Assembly (NCBI GenBank): GCA_902798285.1
Contig: CADBVZ010000006.1
Span: forward strand, 62,001 to 126,000
Origin: an uncultured Prevotella sp.
GTDB taxonomy: Bacteria; Bacteroidota; Bacteroidia; Bacteroidales; Bacteroidaceae
Direction of reading: 5' to 3'
Length of the DNA stretch: 64,000 nucleotides
Shown here: in pieces, positions 8,109 through 16,862 of the stretch
How positions within the stretch are numbered: the stretch's first letter is position 1
Layout: the number at the start of each line of letters is the position of its first letter
The notes under the pieces: model-generated
Database searches by the model: none
The model's input: the letters and a program-made list of their open reading frames with translations, nothing else
Told to the model about the DNA's origin: nothing
Made by a program: the position numbers and the translations under genes

Positions 8109-8537
8109 ATGAAAAAGGAAATAGTAAAAATCTTAATAAGAATAATAATTCTATTACTATTATGCAAAGCTCTCTTCTATATGACCATAACGTGCTTTTG
8201 GGGGTTGATGCCAAATGATGTATTTAAGGATGTCATAGAGAGCATATCTGAAATTATTTTGATAATCACTTGTTTTTATTTGCTTTTTAGAAATGCATTT
8301 GCAATTTTCGGAAGAAAGAGAAAGAATATTAATTACAACTATCTCTTATTATCATTTGTATCAGTAGCCGTTCTTTTTTCGGTATTAGTTCAATTATATA
8401 ATCTCATCGTGACAGTTATTCCATATTCTATAGCGTATCATCATTATGTAGATATTTTAATACCGCATATATTAATTTTAGTGTTTGGTTCATACTTTGT
8501 CTGGGTTCTTCTTGCCAATATTATCAATCATAAATAA
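8109..8537 (+). CDS. Small membrane protein, 142 aa
   Basis: The start is the ATG of MKKEIVKILIRIIILLLLCK; about four hydrophobic helices follow (residues 8-30, 42-62, 78-100, 115-137). The gene is AT-rich, unlike its neighbours. No motif is recognised. The frame is open to 7980, but that stretch overlaps the decayed lipoprotein gene and is not credible coding. It may have been cotranscribed with the intact ancestor of that gene. Confidence 0.6.
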   Translation: MKKEIVKILIRIIILLLLCKALFYMTITCFWGLMPNDVFKDVIESISEIILIITCFYLLFRNAFAIFGRKRKNINYNYLLLSFVSVAVLFSVLVQLYNLIVTVIPYSIAYHHYVDILIPHILILVFGSYFVWVLLANIINHK

Positions 8538-8676
8538 ACAGTTTGTGGAGAATATTATGAATCGATTATGTATCCAATGGAGAAAACATCAATTATCAGT
8601 TGTTGCTGGACTCGCACGAGACGAGCAGCATGGTTAGGATTATCAGATAATAATAGGCTTTCATTGTAAAGGATGT
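8538..8676 (+). other. Possible remnant of a protein C-terminus
   Basis: Between 8554 and 8650 one frame reads IDYVSNGENINYQLLLDSHE and ends SSMVRIIR before a stop. It is coding-like but has no start; it could be a scrap of a duplicated lipoprotein. Weak call. Confidence 0.25.
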
Positions 8677-10062
8677 TTAGAACTTGTAATCGATACCGAG
8701 ACCTATGACGTGGTTGGTGCGAGAGTAGACATCCTGACCAGGATAGCCTGTGCCCTGATAGCCGCCTTGCTCGGCGGTGTACTTGCGAGTGTAATCGCTA
8801 TAGATGGTGCAGAAGTAGCCAGCATTGAGGCGCAGCTTATCGGTAATGTTCCAAGCGCCACCAAGACCTACACTGTAGCTGTCGCAGGCAAACGAGGTGT
8901 TCTGCTGGTAGTCGTCAGAGAGACCATAGTCGGTACGCTGACCACCACAGCTGACAGTAAACTTGTCATTGATGTCCCACTCGATGCCAGCGAGGAATTC
9001 GTTGGTACCGTGCTCGAGCGTCTTTTGGCGATCGCCTGCCATCTTGGCGTGGGTATCGTCGAAATAGTGATACTCGAGGGTGGCACGGAGGCTGGGGGAG
9101 AAGTCGTAACGTCCGGCAATGACAAGCAGTGCTGGCATATCGTAACGCGTCTTGGCGCCATCGGCATAGGGGGCAGCAAGATCGCCTAAGCCCTCGGGCA
9201 ACTCCTTGGTATCGTTGGTGGTCTCGATCTTAGTGCGGAACTCGTAACGAGCTGCGACAGTGAAGCGATCTTGATGGTAATCGAAACTGATGATAGGAGC
9301 TACGCCCCAGCCACGCTGGGTGCAGTCGAGCTTCATATCGGTGAGCGTCTGACCGCCTAAGGCTGGCAGGGTAGTGGCCTTGAGGTTCACGCGGCTGTAG
9401 CCATCGTAATAGTTGACACGCAGACCAACGGCAGCTGCGAACCAGTCAGTGATCTGATAAGTGAAGTTAAGCTGGCCGCCATAGATGTACTGCTTGCCCT
9501 CTACCTTCGAGTCGATGGTGTACATGTCGGGAGTGACTATGGCGATGGGGGCCTCGGGGTTCATCTTCTTGGCTGTGAGTGTCTGCTTGAAGATGGAACC
9601 CATGACGAGGGCATTGAACATGGGTACGCCTTCATCGTATTCGACGAAGCCACCGCTACCCACAATACCAATCATGGTAGAGAGGGCCCAACGGTCTTTC
9701 TTATAAGAGGCGAAAAGGGCTGGCACGATGGGGGCAGAGGCAACGCCTTCAAATTTCTTGTTATTGAATCCGTTGTAACCATCATACACTCCTGGGTAGG
9801 CCAGATAATTCGGGATAGTGGTAGTGATGTCGCGATTCTGCCAGGGTTTCTGGAAGTTGAGCGACAATTGGAAACCTTCGTGGCCCCAGGCGAGACCAGC
9901 GGGATTAGAGTAGGCGGCATCGATGTCGAACGTAGCGCCACGTGCCATCATACGGTCGAATGCAATGTGATAATTGGTGTTGGTCATCAGACCTCCTGCA
10001 ACGGCAGGAGCAGTGAAACTTGTGAGGGCGCAGAAGGCCACAAAAAAGAATTTTCTCATCAT
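8677..10062 (-). CDS. FadL/OmpP1/TodX-type outer-membrane transporter
   Basis: From the double Met at 10062/10059, residues 1-23 form a signal peptide (MRKFFFVAFCALTSFTAPAVAG). The mature start, with NYHIAFDRMMARGATFDIDA and SNPAGLAWG, is the hallmark of the OmpP1/FadL/TodX family (14-strand barrel with an N-terminal hatch). The protein ends LGIDYKF, with the C-terminal Phe expected of a BAM substrate. At about 461 residues it has normal length. The family moves long-chain fatty acids or other hydrophobic compounds across the outer membrane; the substrate cannot be read here. Confidence 0.9.
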   Translation of the reverse strand: MMRKFFFVAFCALTSFTAPAVAGGLMTNTNYHIAFDRMMARGATFDIDAAYSNPAGLAWGHEGFQLSLNFQKPWQNRDITTTIPNYLAYPGVYDGYNGFNNKKFEGVASAPIVPALFASYKKDRWALSTMIGIVGSGGFVEYDEGVPMFNALVMGSIFKQTLTAKKMNPEAPIAIVTPDMYTIDSKVEGKQYIYGGQLNFTYQITDWFAAAVGLRVNYYDGYSRVNLKATTLPALGGQTLTDMKLDCTQRGWGVAPIISFDYHQDRFTVAARYEFRTKIETTNDTKELPEGLGDLAAPYADGAKTRYDMPALLVIAGRYDFSPSLRATLEYHYFDDTHAKMAGDRQKTLEHGTNEFLAGIEWDINDKFTVSCGGQRTDYGLSDDYQQNTSFACDSYSVGLGGAWNITDKLRLNAGYFCTIYSDYTRKYTAEQGGYQGTGYPGQDVYSRTNHVIGLGIDYKF

Positions 10063-10089
10063 AACAATCGGTTGATTTGAATTTGGCTG

Positions 10090-10097
10090 CAAAGTTA
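10090..10097 (-). promoter_or_regulatory. -7 element of the FadL-like gene
   Basis: The minus strand reads TAACTTTG, matching TAnnTTTG, 28 bases from the start. There is no clear -33 TTG. Confidence 0.5.
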
Positions 10098-10156
10098 GCA
10101 AAAAATCCGAGAAAAACCGACTTTATGATGAGAAAAATACGCAAATCGGACAATTT

Positions 10157-10849
10157 TTATTGCTCTGTGGCCTCTTTGAACTTGGCGAGCAACCACTCCT
10201 TTTGCTCAGGGATGGTCATATTGGAATTGTCGAGCAGGATGGCATCGTCGGCCTGACGCAGAGGCGATACCTCACGATGAGAGTCGATATAATCGCGCTC
10301 CTCGACGTTCTTCAGGATGTCGTCGAAATCGGCTGGCATGCCCTTGGCCTTGAGTTCATCGAAGCGACGCTGTGCGCGCACCTGAGCTGAGGCAGTGACA
10401 AAGATCTTGAGTTCGGCATCGGGGAACACGGTAGTACCGATGTCACGGCCGTCCATCACCACGCCCTTGTCCTTACCCATCTGCTGTTGCTGGGCCACCA
10501 TAGCTGTACGTACGAAGGGGATGGCTGCGATAGGACTAACATGATTGGACACCTCGAGCGAACGGATCTCCTTCTCGACGCACTCGCCATTGAGATAGGT
10601 ATCGGGGCGGCCTGCCTCGGGATTGAACTTAAATGAAATCTGGATGTTGGGCATCTCGGCCTCGAGTTCAGCGGTCTTCACGCTGCCATCCTCGAGAAAC
10701 AGACCATGACGGAGGGCATAGAGGGTGACCGAACGATACATGGCACCTGTGTCGACATAAACGTAGCCCACTTCACGGGCGAGATCCTTGGCCATCGTGC
10801 TCTTGCCGCACGAAGAGTGGCCATCGATTGCAATTGTAATTTTCTTCAT
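10157..10849 (-). CDS. cmk: Cytidylate kinase
   Basis: The protein has 230 residues, normal for Cmk. The P-loop GHSSCGKST covers residues 10-18, followed by [14 protein letters not shown] (CMP-site region), [16 protein letters not shown] and the lid region [13 protein letters not shown]. It phosphorylates CMP/dCMP with ATP in the cytoplasm. Its ATG overlaps the stop of porQ as ATGA, so the two are translationally coupled even though their functions are unrelated. Confidence 0.95.
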   Translation of the reverse strand: MKKITIAIDGHSSCGKSTMAKDLAREVGYVYVDTGAMYRSVTLYALRHGLFLEDGSVKTAELEAEMPNIQISFKFNPEAGRPDTYLNGECVEKEIRSLEVSNHVSPIAAIPFVRTAMVAQQQQMGKDKGVVMDGRDIGTTVFPDAELKIFVTASAQVRAQRRFDELKAKGMPADFDDILKNVEERDYIDSHREVSPLRQADDAILLDNSNMTIPEQKEWLLAKFKEATEQ

Positions 10850-11871
10850 AATGCGTATGCTATATTAATAAGTATCGATGAGGTGGTGACGTGGTACTTG
10901 CCATAAGCCACGTGGAGTTTGAAGCGCTCGAGCGAGAGACCTGCACCTAAGGAGAGGCCAGCCCCATGGGCGGCTGAGCCTTCGGAATCGGTAATCTTCA
11001 TCTGCTGGGCGCGACGGAAGTTATAGCCTGCTGCGATGTAGATGTTCTGTGAGAGCAGCACATCGGCACCGATGGCGAAATGATGTCCGAAGCCCTCGCT
11101 CCAGTCAGTTAGTTGGCTCATAGTGGCATGGAAACGCAGAGGGGCGCCCTTGAGCTGTTTGCTTACACCCAGCTGCAGATCGAAGGGGATGCGCTCGAAC
11201 TCATCGTCGTAGGCCTTGACCTGACCACCGAGATTACGTGCCACAGCGGAGATACTCCAGAGGGAGACATCGTCGTAATAATTGAGTCCGAGATCAACGC
11301 CCACAGCCATCGAGTTATAGCCTGCGATATGCGAGGAGATGAATCGGGCCGTGATGCCACCACTGAGGGTATTGGTAAGGGCGTAGGCAAAGGTTCCTCC
11401 GATGGCCCAATCGCGAGCGGTGAAGGTGCCTAGGTCCTCATTGTATTCGTTGGTCTGCTTCAGTGTGCCATAGTCCATATACTGACCTGTGACGCCCCAG
11501 GTGGCACGATCGCCAGCCCCCTTGACGAAGGCTGCACTTGCTGTCTTGGCGCCCTCCATGTAGGTCATGAAGTTGAGATTGATGGTCTTATCGCTCACAC
11601 CGTTGATAAGGGCTGGGTTGTGGAAGATGAGTGTGGCGTCATCATCGGTAAGGGTGATGTTGTCGCCACCCACGGCTGCCACATGGGCACTGACGGGCAG
11701 ACGGAGGAAATTGTAAGCGGTCGCGCTCTCTTGAGCGGAGGCGATGGATAATTGAAAATTGAAAACTGAGAATTGAAAACTGAGAATTGTAAGCAATATG
11801 CACCATTTTAGGGGCAGAATCTGGCGGATTCTGCTAAAAGAGTGCGTTAAGATATGCTTACGATTTATCAT
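10846..11871 (-). CDS. porQ: PorQ, type IX secretion system outer-membrane protein
   Basis: After a long signal region (residues 1-46) the mature protein begins [20 protein letters not shown] with [19 protein letters not shown], a typical PorQ start. It is a barrel of the PorV/FadL-like class ending INIAYAL. PorQ works with PorU/V/Z in the attachment complex that cleaves and anchors T9SS cargo at the surface, so the organism probably exports T9SS proteins (one cargo-like remnant lies at 37500-37840). The hydrophobic core of the signal peptide is encoded by a 14-bp direct repeat. Confidence 0.85.
   Translation of the reverse strand: MINRKHILTHSFSRIRQILPLKWCILLTILSFQFSVFNFQLSIASAQESATAYNFLRLPVSAHVAAVGGDNITLTDDDATLIFHNPALINGVSDKTINLNFMTYMEGAKTASAAFVKGAGDRATWGVTGQYMDYGTLKQTNEYNEDLGTFTARDWAIGGTFAYALTNTLSGGITARFISSHIAGYNSMAVGVDLGLNYYDDVSLWSISAVARNLGGQVKAYDDEFERIPFDLQLGVSKQLKGAPLRFHATMSQLTDWSEGFGHHFAIGADVLLSQNIYIAAGYNFRRAQQMKITDSEGSAAHGAGLSLGAGLSLERFKLHVAYGKYHVTTSSILINIAYAL
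11761..11788. repeat. Two 14-bp direct repeats in the porQ signal-peptide region
   Basis: GAAAACTGAGAATT occurs twice in tandem, preceded by a related degenerate copy. The unit is not a multiple of three, so slippage would shift the frame. Confidence 0.8.
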
Positions 11872-11934
11872 CTAAACCTACAATTATTACTTCATTTTTT
11901 AATTTTTAATCTTCATTTTTCTCAATTTCGGGCG

Positions 11935-12013
11935 CAAAAGTACAAAAATTATCTTAATTTGTGGCCTTTTTTGCTGATTTACTCTTTTACTTTTTTACTT
12001 TTTATTATCTTTG
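11935..12013. promoter_or_regulatory. Divergent promoter region, porQ and tonB
   Basis: Minus-strand TACTTTTG at 11942-11935 points to porQ; plus-strand TATCTTTG at 12006-12013 points to tonB. Both match TAnnTTTG; neither has a clear -33 TTG. Confidence 0.5.
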
Positions 12014-12055
12014 CACCTAAATTTAGTTATATAACGGCAAAAAGCCGGATTTATT

Positions 12056-12751
12056 ATGGAAGTCAAGAAGAGTCGTGAGGCGGACATAGAGCAACGACGG
12101 GTACAGGGGTTCCTGCTGGGACTGATAGTCGTGCTCGCCACATTGTTCGTAGCCTTAGAGTGGAACAGCTCCGACAGCAGTTGGGCATTCTTCGACGACG
12201 ATGACGACTTGGAAGCCGAAATGGAGCTGGAGCCCCTGAAGCGCAATCCTGACGAGATACCGATGATGATTCCGCAGGAAGAAAAGGTGGAAAAGCAGGA
12301 GAGCGAACAGCTGAGGGTGGTAGATGAAGATGTGGAGTTGTCATTGGAAATCAGTTCTCCAGAACAGGTGGAAACTCCCAAGCCAGAAGAAGTGGCAGAG
12401 GAGGAAAAACCTCAGGTGGTGGACATGTACGATGAACCCATCGACTTCCGTGTGGTGGAGGATCTGCCACAGTTCCCGGGTGGTGCCTCTGAGTTTATGA
12501 AATGGCTCACTAAGAACCTGAAATACCCTGCATCGGCCCAGCAAAGGAAGGTGAAGGGGAAGGTGGTGGCCCAGTTTATCGTGAACAAAGACGGAAGCGT
12601 GAGCGATCTGGAAGTGATAGAGCATCTGGACAACGCCTGCGACCAGGAGGTGTTGAGAGTGTTGAGGATGATGCCACGTTGGCAGGCAGGCGTGATGGAC
12701 GCCAAGCCGTGCAGGACAAAAGTCTGCATACCAGTGGTGTTTAATCTTTAA
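12056..12751 (+). CDS. tonB: TonB-family energy transducer, 231 aa
   Basis: Residues 17-34 form the single inner-membrane helix (GFLLGLIVVLATLFVAL). An acidic Glu/Pro-rich periplasmic linker spans about 45-130, and the C-terminal TonB domain (QFPGGASEFMKWLTKNLKYP... GKVVAQFIVNKDGSV) ends PVVFNL. TonB links the proton-driven ExbB/ExbD motor to outer-membrane receptors. The membrane helix lacks the usual SHLS-type motif but has the general Bacteroidetes form. ExbB/ExbD-like genes start 2 kb downstream and two receptors about 12.5 kb downstream. Confidence 0.88.
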   Translation: MEVKKSREADIEQRRVQGFLLGLIVVLATLFVALEWNSSDSSWAFFDDDDDLEAEMELEPLKRNPDEIPMMIPQEEKVEKQESEQLRVVDEDVELSLEISSPEQVETPKPEEVAEEEKPQVVDMYDEPIDFRVVEDLPQFPGGASEFMKWLTKNLKYPASAQQRKVKGKVVAQFIVNKDGSVSDLEVIEHLDNACDQEVLRVLRMMPRWQAGVMDAKPCRTKVCIPVVFNL

Positions 12752-12800
12752 GAGGTGAGCAGCTATAGGTGAGAAATTAAGAAAATAAAAATAACAAGCA

Positions 12801-13775
12801 ATGTACAAATCAAATGAATTATTGAAGAAAGTGAATGAGGCGCTGGACGGTTTGGTATACGACCGTAAGCCCTATTCGCTGTATGAGCCTATCAAGTATG
12901 TGCTCTCTATTGGCGGCAAGCGCGTACGCCCTGTGTTGACACTGTTGGCCTATAACCTTTACAAGGACGATCCTGAGCGCATTATGACTCAGGCTATCGG
13001 ACTGGAAACGTATCACAACTTTACCCTGTTGCACGACGACCTGATGGACAATGCCGACATGAGGCGTGGCAACGAGACGGTTCATAAAAAGTGGGATGCC
13101 AATCAGGCGATCCTCTCAGGCGACACCATGCTGTTGCAGGCCTTCGAGCGCATTGAGGCATGCGACGTGAGCAAGGTAAAAGATGTGTTTAAAACCTTCC
13201 TCATTACCACCTACGAGATTGGTGAGGGACAGCAGTTGGACGTTGAGTTCGAGACGCGCAACGATGTGACAGAGGATGAGTATATAGAGATGATTCGTCT
13301 GAAGACAAGTGTGCTGCTGGCCTGTGCTGTGAAGATTGGCGCTATTCTGGCTGATGCTCCGAAGGAGGACTGGGAGAACCTGTATAAGTTTGGTGAGCAG
13401 ATAGGTCTGGCCTTCCAGCTGCAGGACGACCTGCTCGACGTATATGGCGATCCGAAGGTGTTTGGCAAGGTACCTGGTGGCGACATCACATCGAACAAGA
13501 AAACCTATATGCTGATTAATGCCTACAATCTGGCTAACGAGGCCCAGCGTAAGGAACTGGAGAAGTGGATTTACGCAAAGGAGTTCGATCGCAATGAGAA
13601 GGTGGCTGCTGTAACAAAGCTCTACGATGAGATCGGCATCCGTCAGCTCTGCGAGAAGAAGATGGAAGAGTGTTACCAGCTGGGTTTGAAGTATCTGGCT
13701 AAGGTAAATGTGCCGGAAGAGCGTAAGGCCGAACTCAAAGCCTACGCTGCGGATTTGATGAATAGAGAACGATAG
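12801..13775 (+). CDS. Trans-isoprenyl diphosphate synthase, 324 aa
   Basis: It has both aspartate-rich motifs: DDLMD at 79-83 and DDLLD at 209-213, plus GGKRVRP at 38-44 for substrate binding. The first motif has no insertion, and Phe74 sits five residues before it, a pattern linked to short-chain products (C15-C20) rather than long polyprenyl chains; this is inference. It condenses IPP with allylic diphosphates in the cytoplasm. The usual family length supports the chosen start. Confidence 0.9.
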   Translation: MYKSNELLKKVNEALDGLVYDRKPYSLYEPIKYVLSIGGKRVRPVLTLLAYNLYKDDPERIMTQAIGLETYHNFTLLHDDLMDNADMRRGNETVHKKWDANQAILSGDTMLLQAFERIEACDVSKVKDVFKTFLITTYEIGEGQQLDVEFETRNDVTEDEYIEMIRLKTSVLLACAVKIGAILADAPKEDWENLYKFGEQIGLAFQLQDDLLDVYGDPKVFGKVPGGDITSNKKTYMLINAYNLANEAQRKELEKWIYAKEFDRNEKVAAVTKLYDEIGIRQLCEKKMEECYQLGLKYLAKVNVPEERKAELKAYAADLMNRER

Positions 13776-13793
13776 TGGGCAGAGGTTAGAGAT

Positions 13794-14567
13794 ATGATTG
13801 ATACGCATTGTCATATTGATGGCGAGGAATTTGCTCAGGATCTCGAAGAGGTCATCACCCGAGCCAAGGAGGCTGGGGTGCAGGCCATTTGCGTGCCTGG
13901 AATCGATCTTAAGTCATGTGTCAGTGTAATGGCTCTCTGCGAACGCTATTCTGGTTTCTGTTATCCGATGTTAGGTCTGCATCCAGAAGAGGTTAAGGCC
14001 AATTGGAAGGATCAATTGGCTGGTGTCAAAATGGACGTGATAGCCACTGATCCTATCGCCATTGGCGAAATCGGATTAGACTTCTACTGGAGTCGTGAGT
14101 TCGAGAAGGAACAGTTGGAGGCCTTTGAGGAGCAGGTGAAATGGGCTGTGGAACTGCAGATACCCCTGATGATCCACTGCCGTAAGGCTCAGAATGAGAT
14201 GGTAAGCATACTGAAGAAGTACAAGGACCAGTTGTCTGGAGGCGTGTTCCACTGTTTTACAGGCAATGAACTGGAGGCGAAGGAGCTGTTGCAGTTTGAT
14301 GGTTTTGTACTCGGTATCGGAGGTGTGCTGACGTTTAAGAAGTCGCATCTGCCTGAAGTATTGCCTAAAGTAGTGCCTCTCGACAGGATTGTGCTGGAGA
14401 CTGATGCCCCTTACATGGCACCTGTTCCCCATCGTGGAAAGCGCAACGAACCAGCCTTTGTGACCCTTGTGATGCAGAAGTTGGCTGAGGCCTATGGCGT
14501 GAGCGAAGCAGAGGTGGAGCGACAGACAAACGAGAACTGCAAAAAAGTATTAAATATAACTGTGTAA
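13794..14567 (+). CDS. tatD: TatD-family metal-dependent hydrolase, 257 aa
   Basis: The start MIDTHCHID carries the HxH metal motif; GEIGLDFYW, PLMIHCRKA, HCFTG and LETDAPYMAP supply the other metal ligands of the TatD fold. Members are DNases or RNases taking part in repair and quality control. It begins 18 bases after the prenyl synthase stop and is probably cotranscribed with it. Confidence 0.92.
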   Translation: MIDTHCHIDGEEFAQDLEEVITRAKEAGVQAICVPGIDLKSCVSVMALCERYSGFCYPMLGLHPEEVKANWKDQLAGVKMDVIATDPIAIGEIGLDFYWSREFEKEQLEAFEEQVKWAVELQIPLMIHCRKAQNEMVSILKKYKDQLSGGVFHCFTGNELEAKELLQFDGFVLGIGGVLTFKKSHLPEVLPKVVPLDRIVLETDAPYMAPVPHRGKRNEPAFVTLVMQKLAEAYGVSEAEVERQTNENCKKVLNITV

Positions 14568-14592
14568 GCTGTGGAATCTGAAGTAAAAGTAT

Positions 14593-14600
14593 TATTTTTG
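14593..14600 (+). promoter_or_regulatory. -7 element ahead of tRNA-Ser
   Basis: TATTTTTG matches TAnnTTTG 15 bases before the tRNA. There is no -33 TTG at 19-21 bases. Confidence 0.5.
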
Positions 14601-14615
14601 CACCCGCTTAGAAAT

Positions 14616-14703
14616 GGAGAGGTGCTCGAGTGGTTGAAGAGGCACGCCTGGAAAGCGTGTAGCCGGCAAAACTGGCTCGCAGGTTCGAATCCTGTTCTCT
14701 CCG
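14616..14703 (+). tRNA. tRNA-Ser (GGA anticodon)
   Basis: The acceptor GGAGAGG pairs with TCTCTCC, with discriminator G at 14703 and CCA not encoded. The anticodon arm CACGC-CTGGAAA-GCGTG gives GGA. A long variable arm (AGCCGGCAAAACTGGCT) and the T-loop TTCGAAT are present. Only 17 bases separate it from the exbB ATG, with no terminator. Confidence 0.95.
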
Positions 14704-14720
14704 CTTTAATCATCGTTTTG

Positions 14721-15524
14721 ATGACGATTGGTTTGCTGATGCCGCAAACCGCCAATGCCCAAGATAAGACTCCCCAAGACACCGTGATCGTAACAGATGC
14801 GGACGCTGTGGTTGTGGACTCCATCGCCATGGCCGATTCCATCGCTACTGAGGCGATGCTGACAGACGATCCTGAGGCAGAAGAGGAGGGAGGCTTCCAT
14901 AAACAACTGAAGACGAAATTTATCGATGGAAACGTAGGTTTCATGTCGCTCGTAGCCCTGGCCCTCGTTCTGGGACTGGCTTTCTGTATGGAGCGCATCA
15001 TTTACCTGACGCTCTCGGAAATCAAATCGTATAAACTCCTGGAAGATATTGAAAAGCACCTGAAGCAGAACGATGTGGAGGGTGCGAAGACTCTCTGTAG
15101 GAATACCCGTGGTCCTGTGGCCTCAGTGTGCTATCAGGGTCTGTTGCATATCCATCAGTCGATGGACGCCATCGAGCGTAGCATCACCAACTATGGTGGA
15201 CTGCAGGCGGCCAATCTGGAGAAAGGCTGTTCGTGGATCAAACTCTTCATTGCCATGGCACCTTCGCTGGGATTCTTGGGAACGGTGATTGGTATGGTAA
15301 TGGCCTTCGATCAGATTCAGCAGGCAGGCGACATCGGTCCTACCATCGTGGCACAGGGTATGAAGGTGGCGCTGATTACTACGATCTTCGGTATCGTGGT
15401 GGCGCTGATTCTGCAGTTGTTCTATAGCTATATCCTCTCGAAGATTGAGCGCTTGACAGCCCAGATGGAAGAGAGTGCCATCACACTCCTGGATATGATC
15501 ATGGAGTGGAAGGGGAGAGTTTAA
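14721..15524 (+). CDS. exbB: ExbB/TolQ/MotA-type proton channel subunit
   Basis: From the ATG at 14721 the protein has 267 residues: a hydrophobic start ending NAQ, a periplasmic Asp/Glu-rich segment, then the three ExbB membrane helices with APSLGFLGTVIGMVMAF and GPTIVAQGMKVALITTIFGIV. It powers TonB with ExbD. The frame is open back to 14571 through the whole tRNA, which must be chance. The apparent signal peptide has no basic n-region; TTG at 14718 is another possible start but adds no charge. The head of a long operon. Confidence 0.88.
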   Translation: MTIGLLMPQTANAQDKTPQDTVIVTDADAVVVDSIAMADSIATEAMLTDDPEAEEEGGFHKQLKTKFIDGNVGFMSLVALALVLGLAFCMERIIYLTLSEIKSYKLLEDIEKHLKQNDVEGAKTLCRNTRGPVASVCYQGLLHIHQSMDAIERSITNYGGLQAANLEKGCSWIKLFIAMAPSLGFLGTVIGMVMAFDQIQQAGDIGPTIVAQGMKVALITTIFGIVVALILQLFYSYILSKIERLTAQMEESAITLLDMIMEWKGRV

Positions 15525-15542
15525 ATTTAACGTTTAATGTAA

Positions 15543-15902
15543 ATGAATAGTTTTGTATCGCCTTTCTTTGCCGACCTGATGTTAGGTCTGATGTACCTGA
15601 TGATGGCTGCCGCTCTGGGAGTGACGGCCTACAGCGTCTGGCATGGTATGCGTACACGAAGAAAAGGCGATGATATCATCAATGGCGTGCCAGCAGGTAA
15701 GATAGGGTGGTGTGTAGCCATCGGCTTCGTGGTCTGTCTGGTACTTACCTTCCTCTTAGGCTCGTCGGCCCCGATAGTCACGAACGGCACCAGGTTTACT
15801 GATGCCTTCTGGCTGAAGCTGACGGATATGTTTATTTATACCTCAATACTCCTGATCGTAGGATGTTTCGTAAGCGCTATCGTCAGCAGATTCCGGAGTT
15901 GA
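15543..15902 (+). CDS. Small inner-membrane protein between exbB and exbD
   Basis: The protein has 119 residues and three hydrophobic helices (about 10-32, 55-76, 92-114) separated by a basic cytoplasmic loop (GMRTRRKGDD). It overlaps the next gene by 40 bases, which indicates tight coupling. The position between exbB and exbD suggests an accessory subunit of the same motor. No named family recognised. Confidence 0.75.
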   Translation: MNSFVSPFFADLMLGLMYLMMAAALGVTAYSVWHGMRTRRKGDDIINGVPAGKIGWCVAIGFVVCLVLTFLLGSSAPIVTNGTRFTDAFWLKLTDMFIYTSILLIVGCFVSAIVSRFRS

Positions 15903-16378
15903 ACACCACGTCGACAGCCGACATATCGTTTATGTTGCTGATCTTCTTTCTCGTGACATCGTCGATGGACACGGATAAGGGATTGTTGCGCCAAATGCCG
16001 CCGCCCCCTATAGAGAACCAGCAACCCAGGGATGTGAATAAGGACCACGTGGTACAAGTGGAGATAGACGGCCACGACCGTTTGACCTGCGATGGCAAAG
16101 AGGTGACAACGAAGGAGCTGACGAACGAGGTGCTGGCTATGGCACAGTTAAATCCCACAGGACATGTGGTGACTGTGCAGGCCGACCGAGAGACCTCGTA
16201 CGAGGCCTATTTCCGTATGCAGGAAGCCATTGTGAAAGCCTACTACACCCTGCGCGATGATTATGCGCGTAAGCAGTATGGCCACGGCTTTGAGGCTTGT
16301 AATGCAGAGGAACGGACGCAGGTGATAGAGCGCTATCCCCAGCGCATCAGCGAAGACATGAAAGGAGGTGAGCGATGA
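15863..16378 (+). CDS. exbD: ExbD/TolR-type biopolymer transport protein (first copy)
   Basis: The protein has 171 residues. The start RKRYRQQIPELNTTSTADISFMLLIFFLVTSSMDTD is the ExbD cytoplasmic tail and single helix. The helix-start Asp of TADISFMLL (position about 20) is the proton-carrying Asp of the family. The periplasmic domain includes VVTVQADRETSYEAYFRMQEAI. It forms the motor with ExbB and is followed by a second copy overlapping by 4 bases. Confidence 0.88.
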   Translation: MFRKRYRQQIPELNTTSTADISFMLLIFFLVTSSMDTDKGLLRQMPPPPIENQQPRDVNKDHVVQVEIDGHDRLTCDGKEVTTKELTNEVLAMAQLNPTGHVVTVQADRETSYEAYFRMQEAIVKAYYTLRDDYARKQYGHGFEACNAEERTQVIERYPQRISEDMKGGER

Positions 16379-16851
16379 GACCCATGCAGAGCAAATTCCA
16401 TACCCATCGCCACACAGTACCCTCGCTGAACGTGGCCTCAATGCCTGACCTGATATTCACAGTGCTCTTCTTCTTCATGATTGTGACCCACATGAGGAGC
16501 GATGAGGTGAAGGTAAAAGTGGAAGTGCCACAAGGTACGGAGGTGAAGAAATTGGCCAATAAACAGGCCCTCATCAATATATATATAGGTAGACAGGTAG
16601 GCAAGGAAACAGGGAGTCAAGGAGACAAATGGGCTGTGCAGCTGAATGGCGATATTGTGGCTCCTGAGGATATCCCAGCCCGCGTAGAACAAATCAGAAG
16701 CACCATGTCGCCAGAACTGGCCGAGCATCTGACTGTGAGTCTCAGAGCCGACAAACGGACACCTATGGGGTTGATTAACGACGTGAAGCAAGCCCTGCAG
16801 CAGTCGTACGCCCTGCGCATCAATTATAGTGGAACAGCAATAAAACAATAA
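16375..16851 (+). CDS. exbD: ExbD/TolR-type protein (second copy) with a short insertion
   Basis: The protein has 158 residues: PSLNVASMPDLIFTVLFFFMIVTHMR is the membrane helix with the family Asp (MPDLIF). The periplasmic domain has VSLRADKRTPMGLINDVKQAL. A segment at residues about 70-83 (GRQVGKETGSQGDK), encoded by purine-rich repetitive DNA at 16585-16628, interrupts the expected strand pairing and looks inserted. Paired ExbD genes are common in Bacteroidetes TonB motors. Confidence 0.86.
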   Translation: MRPMQSKFHTHRHTVPSLNVASMPDLIFTVLFFFMIVTHMRSDEVKVKVEVPQGTEVKKLANKQALINIYIGRQVGKETGSQGDKWAVQLNGDIVAPEDIPARVEQIRSTMSPELAEHLTVSLRADKRTPMGLINDVKQALQQSYALRINYSGTAIKQ

Positions 16852-16862
16852 AAGCAACAAGT

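Noticed and set aside
14571-14720. In-frame 50-residue N-terminal extension of ExbB
   Set aside because: It would be translated from the tRNA-Ser gene; the tRNA fold is complete and the extension resembles nothing in ExbB.
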